64,000 nucleotides of DNA from Onchidella celtica (lineage: Eukaryota > Mollusca > Gastropoda > Systellommatophora > Onchidiidae): assembly GCA_963931925.1 (NCBI GenBank), contig OZ007582.1, forward strand, positions 21,513,224-21,577,223, read 5' to 3'. The number at the start of each line of letters is the position of its first letter. The first letter of the stretch is position 1. The translations under genes were made by a program, and so were the position numbers. The notes under the pieces are model-generated. The model saw only the letters and a list, made by a program, of their open reading frames with translations, did no database searches and was not told the DNA's origin. Below, piece by piece: positions 43,487 to 54,715 of the stretch.

Positions 43487-45274
43487 TCAATGTCCATGAA
43501 ACATGTTGAAGCAGCTCTGGTGTAGACCAAATGGGCATTTGGAACAGCCCTTTCTTGTGTTCTTGCCACAAAGACCGCATCTTCTCTGAGTTGTGAGATC
43601 GACACTAAAGTGTCCCATGTTATCAAGACGAACTTCGTCAGGGACTCTGGTCGCAATCGGTCTGGATCGGCCATTTCCTCTTTGCTCACCACAGTACCTC
43701 AACATGTATGTATTGACAATAGACCTGCGGAATGCCAACAGATCCAGGGGAGACTCCTGGTGCAGTGTGCTCTTCTTGTAAAGAATCCAGGCATTTTGGA
43801 TCATTGCATCCAGAAGCCAGGCGAACAGGGGCCACCACCATTTCTTGGTACGCATGCTGACCCTGTAATATGAGATATTTTGATCTGCATGATCCAATCC
43901 TCCCATACTCTGGTTGTATGCATTGATCAGATTTGGCTGCGGGATGTTGATGAACGCCTTGTCCGTCTTTGACCATCGTTTGACAGTTTTCATGGCTTGC
44001 ACGGAGTCACAGTTGGTGGCAATTGTCACTACATTGTTATCATTCCACTGTAAAACGAGAATGTCCTCTGTTCTATCCATTCGGTAATCACACACACCTC
44101 TGTTTCCGTTTTTGATCTTTTTTCCATCAAGAGGACACTTATCCACTCGGTTTGTTCGAATTGTTCCTGTTGCGCCGATTCCTTTATCTGACAGGGCTTT
44201 TAGAAGAGGCAGCCCAGTAAAAAAGTTATCAATGTAGAGCTTGAATGGCAATTCCAATGGAAGCTCTGCAAGAAGGTCCAACACAACAGCAGCGCCAAGC
44301 CCTAGTTCTCCCTTGTGTTTTACATCTGCTCCACAATAGGGTTCAAATTGGATGATGTAACCGGTATCAGCTGCCAATGTCCACATTTTGAACCCGAACT
44401 TGACAGGCTTGCCCCGTATGTACTGTTTTGATGAGTGACGTCCAAAGTAAGGAATCATGGATTCGTCTACACAGATGTTCTGTGACGGCACGTAGTAGCA
44501 AAGGCATCTTTCATTGATGAGACTATAAATCTTGCGGAGTTTTGCCATCTTGTCATTTGCCGGTAGTTTATTATTGTCACAGAGGTGGAGGTACCGCATA
44601 AGCAAGTCAAATCTGTTACGGCTCATCATTTCAGCAACACCAGTAATGTGGCAATCCTTGCTGCGTTCCCAGTACATTGTGCGACGTGGTAATACTGTGT
44701 ACCCAGATATCATCAGGATTGTAAAAAAAGCCCTTATCTCATCTTTGTTTGTGACAAAAGTGTGATCACCACTGTCTCTACTGGCATATAAATTTGTCAT
44801 TGTCACAATATCATCAATCACTTCATCGTCAAAGTAAAGTTCGAACAGTTGGGCCGGCGACAGATTTCGAGAAAGAAAGTTTGGGAGTGGAAGAGGATGC
44901 CATTCTCTCTGCTCTTGATAGTTGTCCTCTTTTCGCCAAACTCTCTTCACTGGCGCACGTTTCTTTCTTGCAGAACGAGCTGCTTGCTCTTCACCACCAA
45001 TTTCTGTTTCATCTCCATTATCTTCCTCACTCTCCTCTCCATTCTCTTCCTGTTCTGCTTCCGATTCATCTCCAAAATCTTCCTCAATCACTCCATTTTC
45101 TTTTGTCCGAGTTATGTGGGCACTTGCAGCTGCATTGAGCTGGCATCTAGGCAAGTTACTGAAGGTTCCTCCCGCCTCGTCATCTCCACTGTCTTCATCA
45201 GAGAATTGTCCATTTCCAGGAGGCGTCAAAAAAATTTCTGCAGTCACGAAGTCTTCATCTTCAAGCATAGACAT
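43487..45274 (-). CDS. piggyBac transposase
   Basis: 595 residues, uninterrupted. An acidic serine-rich N-terminus (1-110) is followed by a KRAPVKR basic stretch, then the DDE-type piggyBac domain from about 130. The catalytic aspartates are visible in CVDESMIPYFG (about 270), LYIDNFFTG (about 349) and GGLDHADQN (about 461). The C-terminus carries a cysteine-rich finger: CGLCGKNTRKGC, KCPFGLHQSCF (about 560-590), which in this family recognises the transposon ends. Length is near the usual 550-600. The element cuts and pastes at TTAA. With catalytic residues, finger and both ends present, the copy may be functional. Confidence 0.95.
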   Translation of the reverse strand: MSMLEDEDFVTAEIFLTPPGNGQFSDEDSGDDEAGGTFSNLPRCQLNAAASAHITRTKENGVIEEDFGDESEAEQEENGEESEEDNGDETEIGGEEQAARSARKKRAPVKRVWRKEDNYQEQREWHPLPLPNFLSRNLSPAQLFELYFDDEVIDDIVTMTNLYASRDSGDHTFVTNKDEIRAFFTILMISGYTVLPRRTMYWERSKDCHITGVAEMMSRNRFDLLMRYLHLCDNNKLPANDKMAKLRKIYSLINERCLCYYVPSQNICVDESMIPYFGRHSSKQYIRGKPVKFGFKMWTLAADTGYIIQFEPYCGADVKHKGELGLGAAVVLDLLAELPLELPFKLYIDNFFTGLPLLKALSDKGIGATGTIRTNRVDKCPLDGKKIKNGNRGVCDYRMDRTEDILVLQWNDNNVVTIATNCDSVQAMKTVKRWSKTDKAFINIPQPNLINAYNQSMGGLDHADQNISYYRVSMRTKKWWWPLFAWLLDAMIQNAWILYKKSTLHQESPLDLLAFRRSIVNTYMLRYCGEQRGNGRSRPIATRVPDEVRLDNMGHFSVDLTTQRRCGLCGKNTRKGCSKCPFGLHQSCFNMFHGH

Positions 45275-45780
45275 AACCTCATGCGCCGTAAACTTATTCC
45301 TGTTTGGGCTGGGAATTGGGGTTGGGGACAGTGGAAAAAAAGAATAATATCAAAAAGAAATTATTTTGTGATAGATGTAGATCTATGTGTGTAAAATATA
45401 CTGCATGAAATCTAAATTTCATTATCAGCTGAATGGGACTAGGTTGCACCCCCTTCCCCTCCCCCCTCCCATGCCATTGTCATCATCGAATGCTCCCAAC
45501 CCTCCCCTCACCTCACTTGATGTGAACGGCCCCTTACCATTATTGCAAGTATTGCGGTGACAAGATATGTCAGCAGAGTAGGCCTCCCCCCCCCCCACCC
45601 TGCACACACACACACACACATCCAACCTCTAGATCTAGGCCTAGTCACGTTTCTATACATCTCGCCAACCTTACCCAGCCTGCCCACCTATGTACAGTCA
45701 AATACAGTATGATAGCATGATAGGCACATGCCTATCGCAAACCACACACAGACTAAGCTGGCATTGCAGGCATGATTTTA

Positions 45781-45826
45781 GAGGTACCCATTCGCTACTA
45801 ACGCACCCTGACAGGGTGCACTGATA
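45781..45826. repeat. Internal end-like repeat of piggyBac, right
   Basis: GGTACCCATTCGCTACTAAC then GCACCCTGACAGGGTGCAC. Itself contains a small palindrome (GCACCCTGACAGGGTGC). Inverted copy of 43252-43293. Confidence 0.75.
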
Positions 45827-46189
45827 AAGTTGCACTAAGTCCAATGGAAAATGAACCAGTCATCTAAAATAGGAATTCACACATTTATTATGATAACTAA
45901 AGTACATAATTCCGTACCAATCAGAATTTTTCAACAAGCGATGTAATTGCTACACTTACCGATTTGCAGAGGTTGAAGGCTGGTCCATTTTTTTTCTCAA
46001 TCAATGTTTCCCTCCACATTAGCTGAACAACAAAAGGCAAGGGAAATCACTCTAATCTATATTGAGCATGTAAAAACAATCCACTTCAAGGGAAAAGAAA
46101 CAAAATTTGGTTAATAGTACATGTTGAGTCCAAAATGGGTCATTTTTCATTTGCACCCCAGGGGGGTGCGCAAGTAGAATATGGGTTAA

Positions 46190-47738
46190 AAATCCTTTTC
46201 TGATTGCGCATTTTCTTTTATTGTTAAATAGGATCAATGACCCAAGAATCTTGACCCGATTTACCTGCGTACTCACTTACGCAATATATTTTTCCGGAGC
46301 TATAGTCTTAACATTTCACTTGGCGTTGGTAGACAGTATTGGCCAAAGAATTCAAAATGATTTGAAAATAAAAGTACAGTAAAAGTTGTTTGTTTTTAAA
46401 TACATGGTTTGTAATTCTAACCAGGTGTCGGCATTTAATAAACGTTCGTAGAAAAAAAAAATACAACAACACACACATGGTCACACACTTGTTTACTTTT
46501 TGTTTTCTAAATCTTCGATGTCATTTTACGAGAATCTCAGCTAAACTTTTTTGTTGTTATTTTTTTGTTGTTGTTATTGTTTTCTTTCTTACTTACAAAA
46601 TGGACTTGAGGGGACAGGAAGAAGAGAAAGAGAAAAACCCGTACTTTTGGCTGACCCTAATGATTTTTTTTGCACAATGGGAGTTATTGATTTTCGAACT
46701 TCACCTCGGTGACCCCTGCATTGTCAAACAGTAATTGTACCGGCACGTCGAAATTAAAGAAACAAACGTTAAACAAAAACAGAATAATTTGCGAATGTAA
46801 ATTTGAGTTCCATTCAGCACTGGCCAAAAGATTCGCTAAGTGTTAAGAATGCAAAATTTGCTGTCATAAAATGATTGAACTCTTGAAGGAAAGTGGGGCT
46901 TGCATTTTGTGCTTCACAGGCTTGGGTACATACGGAGACAGTTGTATTTCTTCTGTCCTTATTTTCTCTTAAAATGAATCAATATTTTGAAATTCCATTC
47001 GATAATAGTTCAATAATAATGCTTCAGTGTTTGTGCTGGATCCAATGTCTTTGAACTAAAGTAAATTGCTTTTTTGTGCTCATGTGGTGAAATGTTGAGT
47101 ATCATTTTTGCATTTCTTTCCTGGTATCCATTACATATTTCAGTAACTTGCAACCTTTGGCATGACTAACTGACCAAACTATACACTTTTCAGGCCTTAA
47201 ATTTGGCAGGAAGGTGGCAATTCGGATAAGGAAGATGATGGCTATAATTAAAAGTTGTTTACTTCAAGCATGTATTTTTAAAAAATAACAATGTTTATTG
47301 CTATGTAACATTTGTATATTTGCATGTTTGTTTCGTAATATATATAGTACCGTGCATGTCATAAAAAGTAACCGCATCAAGCGTTTAGTTTACTGCGTAA
47401 TGTTGTGGTGCGCATGAGTTCTGAAGCAAGACTGTAGTCTATTACTTTTATTATACTAGAGAGAGGGAGAGAGGGGGGGGGGATCACATGATTGTTTATT
47501 CTGGGCAATGCCCGGTAGCTCATCTAGTAAAGAATAATTTAATTCAAGGTAATGGTTAGTTTCCCACAATATATTCGTGCTTTGTTTGCCTATAGAGTGA
47601 AAAACAGTCTATGCTGTATTCTATATCAGATCGCGACCACTCGCTAAGTTTCCAGACTCTAAGTAAAAATTCAGATTTTACGATGAAAATAATCACGATA
47701 TCAGTAGTCAACTAGCTCTGTCGCTCTGTGATACTTCA
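46190..47738. other. Spacer, no gene seen
   Basis: AT-rich unique sequence. Includes a TTG/TTTTTG-rich stretch near 46545-46580 and a short GAGAG/G-run at 47460-47483. No domain in any frame. Confidence 0.45.
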
Positions 47739-47815
47739 GCAATAATAATAATGTATAGCATTTATATAGCGCATATCCATTTAAAATGCTCTATGCGCTT
47801 TACAGAAACAACATG
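47739..47815. repeat. Family F short interspersed repeat, copy 1
   Basis: AATAATAATAATGTATAGCATTTATATAGCGC...ATGCGCTTTACAG. Related copies at 50726-50785 and 51337-51415 share the layout (AATAAT)n, TATAGCGC, then GCGCTNTACA. Widespread in invertebrate genomes. Confidence 0.7.
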
Positions 47816-48147
47816 TCAACCACAGAGCAGAATGGAGCTGCCTGCGAAGCGCTCAACACACTGCACTGCTTCTTTCTCTCTCCCTGTCTCGCTCACTCTC
47901 TCTCTCTCTATCTCAGAGCAAATTGTAACGCAGCCTGTTAGGCGCAGTTCACAACTCGCAACAGTTCACAACTCACAGCAGTTCACAACTCACATCAGTT
48001 CACACAACACACAACTCAAATAATATTTGAATATTTATTAATAACAATAATAATCATGATATATGATTTTGTTGTTGCTGGTTTGGGGGGGTGGGGGGGG
48101 GGTGGGGGGTGATATGGATAAATTTTAATCTATTAATTTCAATTTTC

Positions 48148-48385
48148 AATTTTGCCCGGGCAGCGGCCTTTCGGCCTGCTCTTTACGATTTCCAACTGCC
48201 AAGGTATCTTTAACGTGCGCAACGTGCACACGGGCCCTCCGAATTTTTTCGTCCTTATCCGAGAAGACTAGGTACTCGATCCTACCCCCCAATAGGACCA
48301 GGGACTTGAAAATATGAGAAAAATCCAATTTCCAACATGCCTGCACTGCCCGGGTGATGACTGACCCGTGATACACAGCTAGACC
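48148..48385 (-). mobile_element. SINE, 5'-truncated copy
   Basis: The minus-strand body matches the SINE at 17037-17345 (TTCTCGGATAAGGACGAAA and the GGGCAGCGGCC/CGGCCTGCTC end), but the tRNA-like head with boxes A and B is missing. Confidence 0.75.
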
Positions 48386-48998
48386 CGAGACACAGGATAC
48401 CGTGACATTAAAATGACATTAAATTTTAATATGATGATGAAAAGTTGCAAAAATTGTCTGAGGCAACAAGTACATTAATATGTATGCACACTGACGTAAT
48501 GAATTACGACAATCATGGTGACGACAGATAAACAAATTATTTAAATAACAACTGTCTACAGCCAAAAAGTATGATTATAAATGAGCTAAAGTCCCTGTTT
48601 CACAATAATTCACGATGTTTTACAAAGGTGCCTACAGCTCTCTTATCTCAAATATCATACATCAAAACACATTTTGCCCTCTGAGTAGTCAAATATTCAT
48701 TTACATTGATTATGTGTGGTCAATACAATATCTCTTAACAAGACAAACTGATTGTCTGAAATATGGTTCAGTTTGTACAAATCCGTACACAACTCGACCG
48801 TGCTGGTGAATGTAATGTCGATTAACCATTTCTGATGTAGGCTTGAATGGACCATTAGTTTACGTTCGTTATAAGATGTGGCAGTGAGCCAGACAGTTAC
48901 GAAATGGAGTCAAAACTAATTATATGGACAAAAACGGCCCTGTCCAGCTTCATTCATGAAGTATACACGCTCGATTCTGGCTATTTTTGCCGCATTCA
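48386..48998. other. Spacer, no gene seen
   Basis: Unique AT-rich sequence between a SINE and the CTAT array. Confidence 0.4.
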
Positions 48999-49266
<268 letters not shown>

Positions 49267-49339
49267 CTTGTTGGCATTTAAACCTCACTTTTCTTGTTTC
49301 ATTTCTCTTGTTGTGGTAGGGAATCTTTTTTTTTTTTTT

Positions 49340-49625
49340 TTTAGAATTTTGCCTGGGCAGCGGCCTTGTACGGTCTGCTCTTCACGATTTCCAATTTGCC
49401 AAGGTATCTTTAGCGTGCGCAACGTGCACGCGGTCCCTCCGAATTTTTCGTCCTTCTCCGAGAAGACTAGGTGTTCGAGCCTACCTACATTAGGATCAGG
49501 GACATGAAAGCATGAGAAAAATCCCCCAAAATTCCAACATGCCTGCACCGACCGAGATTTGAACCCGGTATCTTCGGGATGAGAGGGGAACACTTTGCCT
49601 CTAGACCCCCTTGTCCCCACATAAT
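49340..49625 (-). mobile_element. SINE, near full-length copy
   Basis: Minus strand: head with TGGGGACAAGGGGGTCTAGA and box B-like GGTTCAAATCTCGG, body with TTCTCGGAGAAGGACGAAA, and an A-rich tail read as the T-run at 49327-49344. Same family as 17037-17345. Confidence 0.8.
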
Positions 49626-50439
49626 ACGGGGGTTGCGTGAATTTCGCTTTGTAAATGAAGGTCTCGGTGACCCCCCCCCACCTCCCCACCCACCCACCCA
49701 CCAATGCAATTCCTGTCATTTGAATATTATCATAGCAAGGAACAACGATTTTCTCTTTTTTTTTTTTTTTTTAACAGGTAGTGTTGAATGAGGACTGACG
49801 TGGACAGTGGAATGATTTAACCTTTTGAAACTGCTATGTAAGATAAGAATCAAATAGTCACTTGAAGTCACTGGCCTTGAAGAATGAGGTATATTAGCCG
49901 TAAACTTACTACTTCATAATTCATCATTTGTTCAGTTTTTCTGCCCTGCAGACAATGCTCTGAGAGGTGAATTAAATAATTGATTGAATTTGCTGCCAAC
50001 AGCATGAAGTTTTTTTGTTTTGTTTTTGTATTATTTTATGGAACTATCGTTTGGTTGGTTACAATGAAATTTCTTATAAGAAAAGTATGGTTTATTGAAC
50101 AGTGGGTCTGGCTTGCCTGTATTCATCAAGTGGAAATGAAAAGGAATAACAGATAATGTTTGTATGACGTTGTCTCCGGGTAACAACAATTTCTTTTTAA
50201 ATGCGAAATAAACAATATGTGTGATTCAGGTGTTGTTACTGTCTTAATTCTATTGCTGCTAAAGAGTAATTTTATTGTTGTCGTTGTTGTTGTTCTCACT
50301 TGTAATTATTGTACTTTGGCGAGCGCTTTTTATGTGCAAGTAATTTTCAAGTTGCAAGTTGCAAGTTATTTGGTATTAAGGAGTTTGCATTTTCTGAAAA
50401 TTTTGTCAAGAACATTATTATTGTTGTTGTTGTTTGCAG
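49626..50439. other. Spacer with T and TTG runs
   Basis: No supported feature other than C/A-rich 49670-49705 and T-run 49757-49773. Confidence 0.4.
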
Positions 50440-50582
50440 ACAGTTGGCATTGTCTTGAAAACGCAGAACAAAATATACGAGAGTGTACGAGTCAATTGGC
50501 TTTTGGCATTGAAAGGATTAAGGACCCACCCGTGTTGGAACTACTCCCGAGTTTGCCCATTTTCAACCGCCCCTTCACCCTT
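50440..50582 (+). CDS. Weak candidate exon (unknown gene)
   Basis: Plus-strand stretch after TTGTTGTTGTTTGCAG. Read in phase 1 it gives SWHCLENAEQNIREC, GIERIKDPP and LELLPSLPIF, and a GTACGT donor-like site follows at 50583. Composition is protein-like with two cysteines, but there is no partner exon and no recognised domain. Chance remains quite possible. Confidence 0.25.
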
Positions 50583-50725
50583 GTACGTTTTTCATACGTC
50601 ATGTTTGAAAACTGTAAAAAAAAAAAAAAGGCATTGTGCATGAAGTATTTGACTGTTTGATTAGAACCGTTGGGTATAAAAAGTTGTTGTTTTTTAAAAC
50701 ACCTCATTGAAAAACGAATACAAAT

Positions 50726-50785
50726 AATGAAGATCGTTTATATAGCGCCCAATTCAAATAAATTGATCTAGGCGCTTTACAGAAA
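50726..50785. repeat. Family F repeat, copy 2
   Basis: AATGAAGATCGTTTATATAG then CGCCC...GGCGCTTTACAG, as at 47739-47815. Confidence 0.65.
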
Positions 50786-50809
50786 GTCTTGTTCTCTCAA
50801 TCTGCAACT

Positions 50810-50885
50810 CACCCCCCCTCTCTCTCTCTTTCTCTCTCTCTCCCTCTCTCCCTCTCTCTCTCTTGCTCTCTCTCAGTCTGTCCGT
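50810..50885. repeat. CT-rich microsatellite
   Basis: Imperfect (CT)n with CCCTCTCT interruptions, directly following the family F repeat. Confidence 0.85.
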
Positions 50886-51336
50886 CTCTTTTTCTCTTTC
50901 ATGCACAATCTGTTGCATACACTCCTAAGCTCGACATATACACGCAAACACACAATGTAGGCACGCAGAGACAAATAAAGTAGAACTTAAACAATAAAAC
51001 AGCAAGAAATAAAATGAATTGAGAAATAAATGGATTGGGGGTGAATATAAAAAAATAATACCTATGAAATACTATGCAAAATACTAAATAAATATACATT
51101 GATTAATTAATTAATTAATTAATAGAAACTAAATATCATGTGCCAATTTCCACTATATAGTGTGAAGGATTATGGAGTGCCAGCAAGAATTATAATAACA
51201 GCGATAACAATAGTAGAAATAATAACAACAACAACAATAATAATATTCTTGACAGTAGCAGTAAGTTGTCAGCTGTGGTTATAATGTTGTCAGCAGTTGT
51301 TATAGTAATAATAATACAATAAAGAGTGTCACTTAA
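50886..51336. other. A/T-rich spacer
   Basis: Low-complexity AT sequence including (TTAA)n near 51105-51122 and (AAC/AAT)n near 51215-51245. No gene. Confidence 0.5.
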
Positions 51337-51415
51337 TGATAATAATAATAATAATAAATATAATTTCTATAGCGCATTTCTAATAAAATTATTACTCAAT
51401 GCGCTGTACATTGCA
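51337..51415. repeat. Family F repeat, copy 3
   Basis: (AATAAT)n, then TTTCTATAGCGC...AATGCGCTGTACATTG. Third copy within 3.7 kb. Confidence 0.65.
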
Positions 51416-51731
51416 TCAATAATTTTATTCATGCATACACTTTCCAAATCTCATACTAAAACACGCACTCTCATCCAAATAAACTTTCAGTTCCACACAC
51501 ATAGACGCTCTTAGTCATATAACACTAGCTTATATAATCAAACCTACTTTTCACTACGAAAGCCGTGTCCAAATGAATTAGAAAGAAAATAAATAAATAG
51601 ATAAATAAGGAGAGAAAAAAAGGACGAATGAAAGCAGGAAAAGAAAGAAAGAAACTGAACAGCAGGTGTCTTTTATTTTTTCGCACAGCAAAGCGCATAA
51701 TAGTAATATATAATTTTAGGAAGTGGCTATT

Positions 51732-52035
51732 TTCACGACATGTCGTGGAAATCGCCTCCGTGAAGTTTTCCACGACATGTCGTGGAAATGGCCTTGGTGA
51801 AGTTTTTCACGACGTTTCACGACTTAATACAGCTACCCCAGCCCCTTTTCGCCTGATTAGTCAATCTGACTACCGCCCATTGATACAGACTGACTAGACC
51901 CTCACGCCCCCCAGGTTCCGACCTCCCGCTCAGTGGGGGCCGCCATTTTGAGTCAGAAAACGGTAAGCTCTGATTGGATGAAAAACGTGTCGTGAAAAAA
52001 TCTCTCCATGCTTTTTCCACGATATGTCGTGTGCC
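51732..52035. repeat. Cluster of CACGACATGTCGTG palindromes
   Basis: Perfect palindrome CACGACATGTCGTG at 51734-51747 and a longer one, TTCCACGACATGTCGTGGAA, at 51768-51787, about 34 bp apart. Relatives: TTTTTCACGACG (51803-51814), AACGTGTCGTGAAAAA (51984-51999) and TTTCCACGATATGTCGTG (52014-52031). The outermost ones are mutually inverted, so the whole may be a mobile element with repeated palindromic ends. Confidence 0.65.
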
Positions 52036-53914
52036 TAGACACTTCGATAATTTTAAAGTACTCACAGAGTAATGTCTAAGGGGTGAATCAATAATAATTA
52101 ATTTTTTATGACTGATAGATAAGCTAAGCAAATCAACGTTTTGAATACGGTAAAGCAGATATATATTCACTACTCACATTCCCCACCTACTCTGTGATCA
52201 GGACCCTGTAAAACTCTCCACCATCGAATGTCTATAGCACAAGAGTTAGGAGACTTCAGTACTGAACCAATATCTCGATGTCTCCTGGGCTTCCGTCACA
52301 CCACACTGGCAAAGTGCTCACGTCTGTGTGCTGGAGTACCCTGGCAATACGCCCGCGACATCGCTGGTCCTACCATGAAACCCCACACGTGCGCTGGCAA
52401 CAAAATCTACATGATAACTCCTTTATGCCAAACATTCTGTAAAGCAGCACTCTTTAATATTATGTGGCCCCTGCGATCAACTGTTGTTCGCCCTCCGCTT
52501 TACCACTTCGCGCCAAGGAAATCACATCTGCCTGCGTTTTACCCTTCGCAGCGTGGAGGGCAGCGTCTGTTCTCCTTATATGAGCCAGTGATGTAGCCGA
52601 AAGTTCAAACCCAGTTAGTTCTCGTATTAGTATGGTAGAACGTTTAGTCTGCACTTTTCATTGACATCAGTTGTGTTAAAAACGCACCAGTCTGGCAAAA
52701 GCTTTATTTTGAAAATACCCGTAAATGGAGAGAAATTCTGGGGTCCCTGTCATGCGTATACGGAGAATGGACTGCATCAATGCATCGCGGCGAATACAAG
52801 TTAAACAAATTTTCCCCGTATTTATTAACACTAAATGTTTATCTTTCGAACAAAAAGTGTATTTAAGATAAGGAATACAACACAAGCACGCATACAGGTG
52901 TTTCAACCAGCATACAGAGGAAATTCATGCGCGCACAAAACGTTAATGACCTGGAATGATTTAGTATCAATGTTTACAGTTACACTAGCATTCAGTGAGC
53001 ACATAATTTTGTCACAAGACAACAATTTGCACCACGCGTTACGATTTTGTGCCCACTGATCATTAACCCTACTGTTGTCACATGGCAGTTAAACTGACAT
53101 TTTTGTTCATCGCTGGGCTGCCACAGCTGTTAGAATCGGTTTTCCAGAGATAGACTTTGTTGAGGTCTCTAAATCAAATAATCGGCCTCAGATATAAAAT
53201 TTGTAGACGAAGCCTTGCACATCTGACACCCTTAGCAGGGCACATTGACTCCTTCCTGACAGTAACAGGGTTAACAGTTAGCGGAACAACCAGTACCACG
53301 CAAGAGTGTTTTCTTTTTTTTTTTTTCCTCTGGGTGTGAAACTATGTCTTTGTGTCACTTGCGCGGTTTCATGATAATGCCAACGATAACATTATCTCGC
53401 TGCATGGGCTGGTTCACTCTCCAGGTTTGCCCATGCCTGCTAGTGACGTTAGCTGGCAGCGGGTGTGGGTAAAATCAGACAGGAAAATAATCAGGGAACA
53501 TCCATAAAGGACGTATGCTCGATTTTAGCGAATGTTAACACCCCCTCCCCTTCTCACACGTTCACACTCCTGGCTTCACCACCACCCACCCCCTCCCCTT
53601 TCTTTGCAGAGCGTCATAGCCATTGACATACTGAATGTCCATGATACGCCTTTGATATCATAAAGGTGTAATAAGTGGCATTTTGCTTGAATGTGACTAT
53701 TTCATTAGAAACATAGCCTCTATTTCAGTTTAACACCATCGTAGGTTCCATTCTGTTTAAAAAAAATTAAGGAATAAAACTATGCTTTTTATGTTGTTTA
53801 CCGAAACTGGAAAGCGTGCTTGAACTTCACAGAACCACACCCGCCCCTCCCCTGTAAGATTTTTATTATATAATCATGCCGAATGCAAACCCTTCTCCAA
53901 GCGTTGTCATGTTT
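52036..53914. other. Spacer with one doubtful coding stretch
   Basis: A plus-strand frame at 52228-52596 contains SRCLLGF, LAKCSRLCAGVPW and PHTCAGNKIYM, loosely like cysteine-spaced extracellular modules, but without convincing splice sites. Otherwise unique sequence; C-rich around 53540-53600. Confidence 0.35.
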
Positions 53915-54257
53915 TAATATGTACGGACACGGAAAGAGCAAGGGAAACGTAGAAAGTCCCTCAAGTAGTGGAATAGAAAGAATATTTTCATACCGTTTCC
54001 GTACACAGGGAAACACTCATTTTTTTTTTTTTGCCACTTGTGGGATTTTTTACTTTTCCGTAGCCGTTCCCGTTTGCTTACACACGAAAATACAACTTTA
54101 AGCAGTGATTTCATGTGTACGGAAATGGAGACGTCAAAAATCCATCAAGTAGTAAAAAGACAGAGTGTTTCCATGTGTACGGAAACGGCTTTTCTGTAGA
54201 CATGAAAATATTCTCTCTCTTCCCGTTTCCGTTACCGTACATACGAAAACCCCGGAT
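53915..54257. mobile_element. Two family B palindromic repeats in tandem
   Basis: 53915-54100 (GTACGGACACGGAAAGAGCA to CGTTTGCTTACACACG) and 54108-54257 (TTTCATGTGTACGGAAATGG to CCGTTACCGTACATACG) show the same inverted CGGAAAC/GTTTCCG ends as 31619-31797 but are more diverged. Confidence 0.65.
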
Positions 54258-54339
54258 TTAGTGGTTTATGGCTGACCCCCTACATTGAAAAAGGTGATGG
54301 TGGTAGTGCTGGGGGGTGGTGGTGGTGGTGAAATTGTCA

Positions 54340-54715
54340 TGTTGTTTTTGTTGTTGTTGTTGTTGTTTTTGTGAAGTTGATGGTGAAACTGATGATGGTG
54401 ATGGTGAGGTTTTATCGTATTTTGTTGTTATTATTGATGATGTTTTCGTCAAAACTGGTGTCGTAGGTGACAAGTAGAACTACAAACAGATATTGCTGTT
54501 GTTGTTTGCTGCTGCTGCTGTTGTCATCGTGGTCGCTGTTGTTCTTGTTGTTGCTGTTGTTGTCGTCGTTGTCGCTGTTGTTCTTGTTGTTGCTGTTGTT
54601 GTTGTCGTCGTCATCGCCGTTGTTCTGGTTGTTGCAGTTGTTGTCGTCGTCGTCGCTGTTGTTCTCATTGTTTGCTGTTATCGTTGTTGTTGTTGTTGCG
54701 GTTGTTGTTTCGGAA
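54340..54715. repeat. GTT/GTC/GCT trinucleotide tract
   Basis: Imperfect GTTGTTGTTGCTGTTGTTGTC array, densest at 54485-54710, with a semi-regular longer period (GTTGTTCTTGTTGTTGCT recurs). Hydrophobic or Thr-rich frames are artefacts. Confidence 0.9.

Larger units (their letters stand above)
43131..46189 (-). mobile_element. piggyBac DNA transposon, about 3.06 kb
   Basis: TTAA at 43131-43134 and 46186-46189. The terminal inverted repeat CCCATATCCTAC on the left matches the complement of GTAGAATATGGG on the right (11 of 12). One intact transposase frame in between on the minus strand. Extra copies of the tip sequence lie inside: 43252-43293 (ending GAATGGGTAC) and 45781-45826 (starting GTACCCATTC). 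It lies 3.6 kb upstream of lectin exon 1. Confidence 0.9.

Noticed and set aside
52228-52596. 122-codon plus-strand frame with several cysteines
   Set aside because: Cysteine spacing is only loosely module-like and I could not define splice sites.
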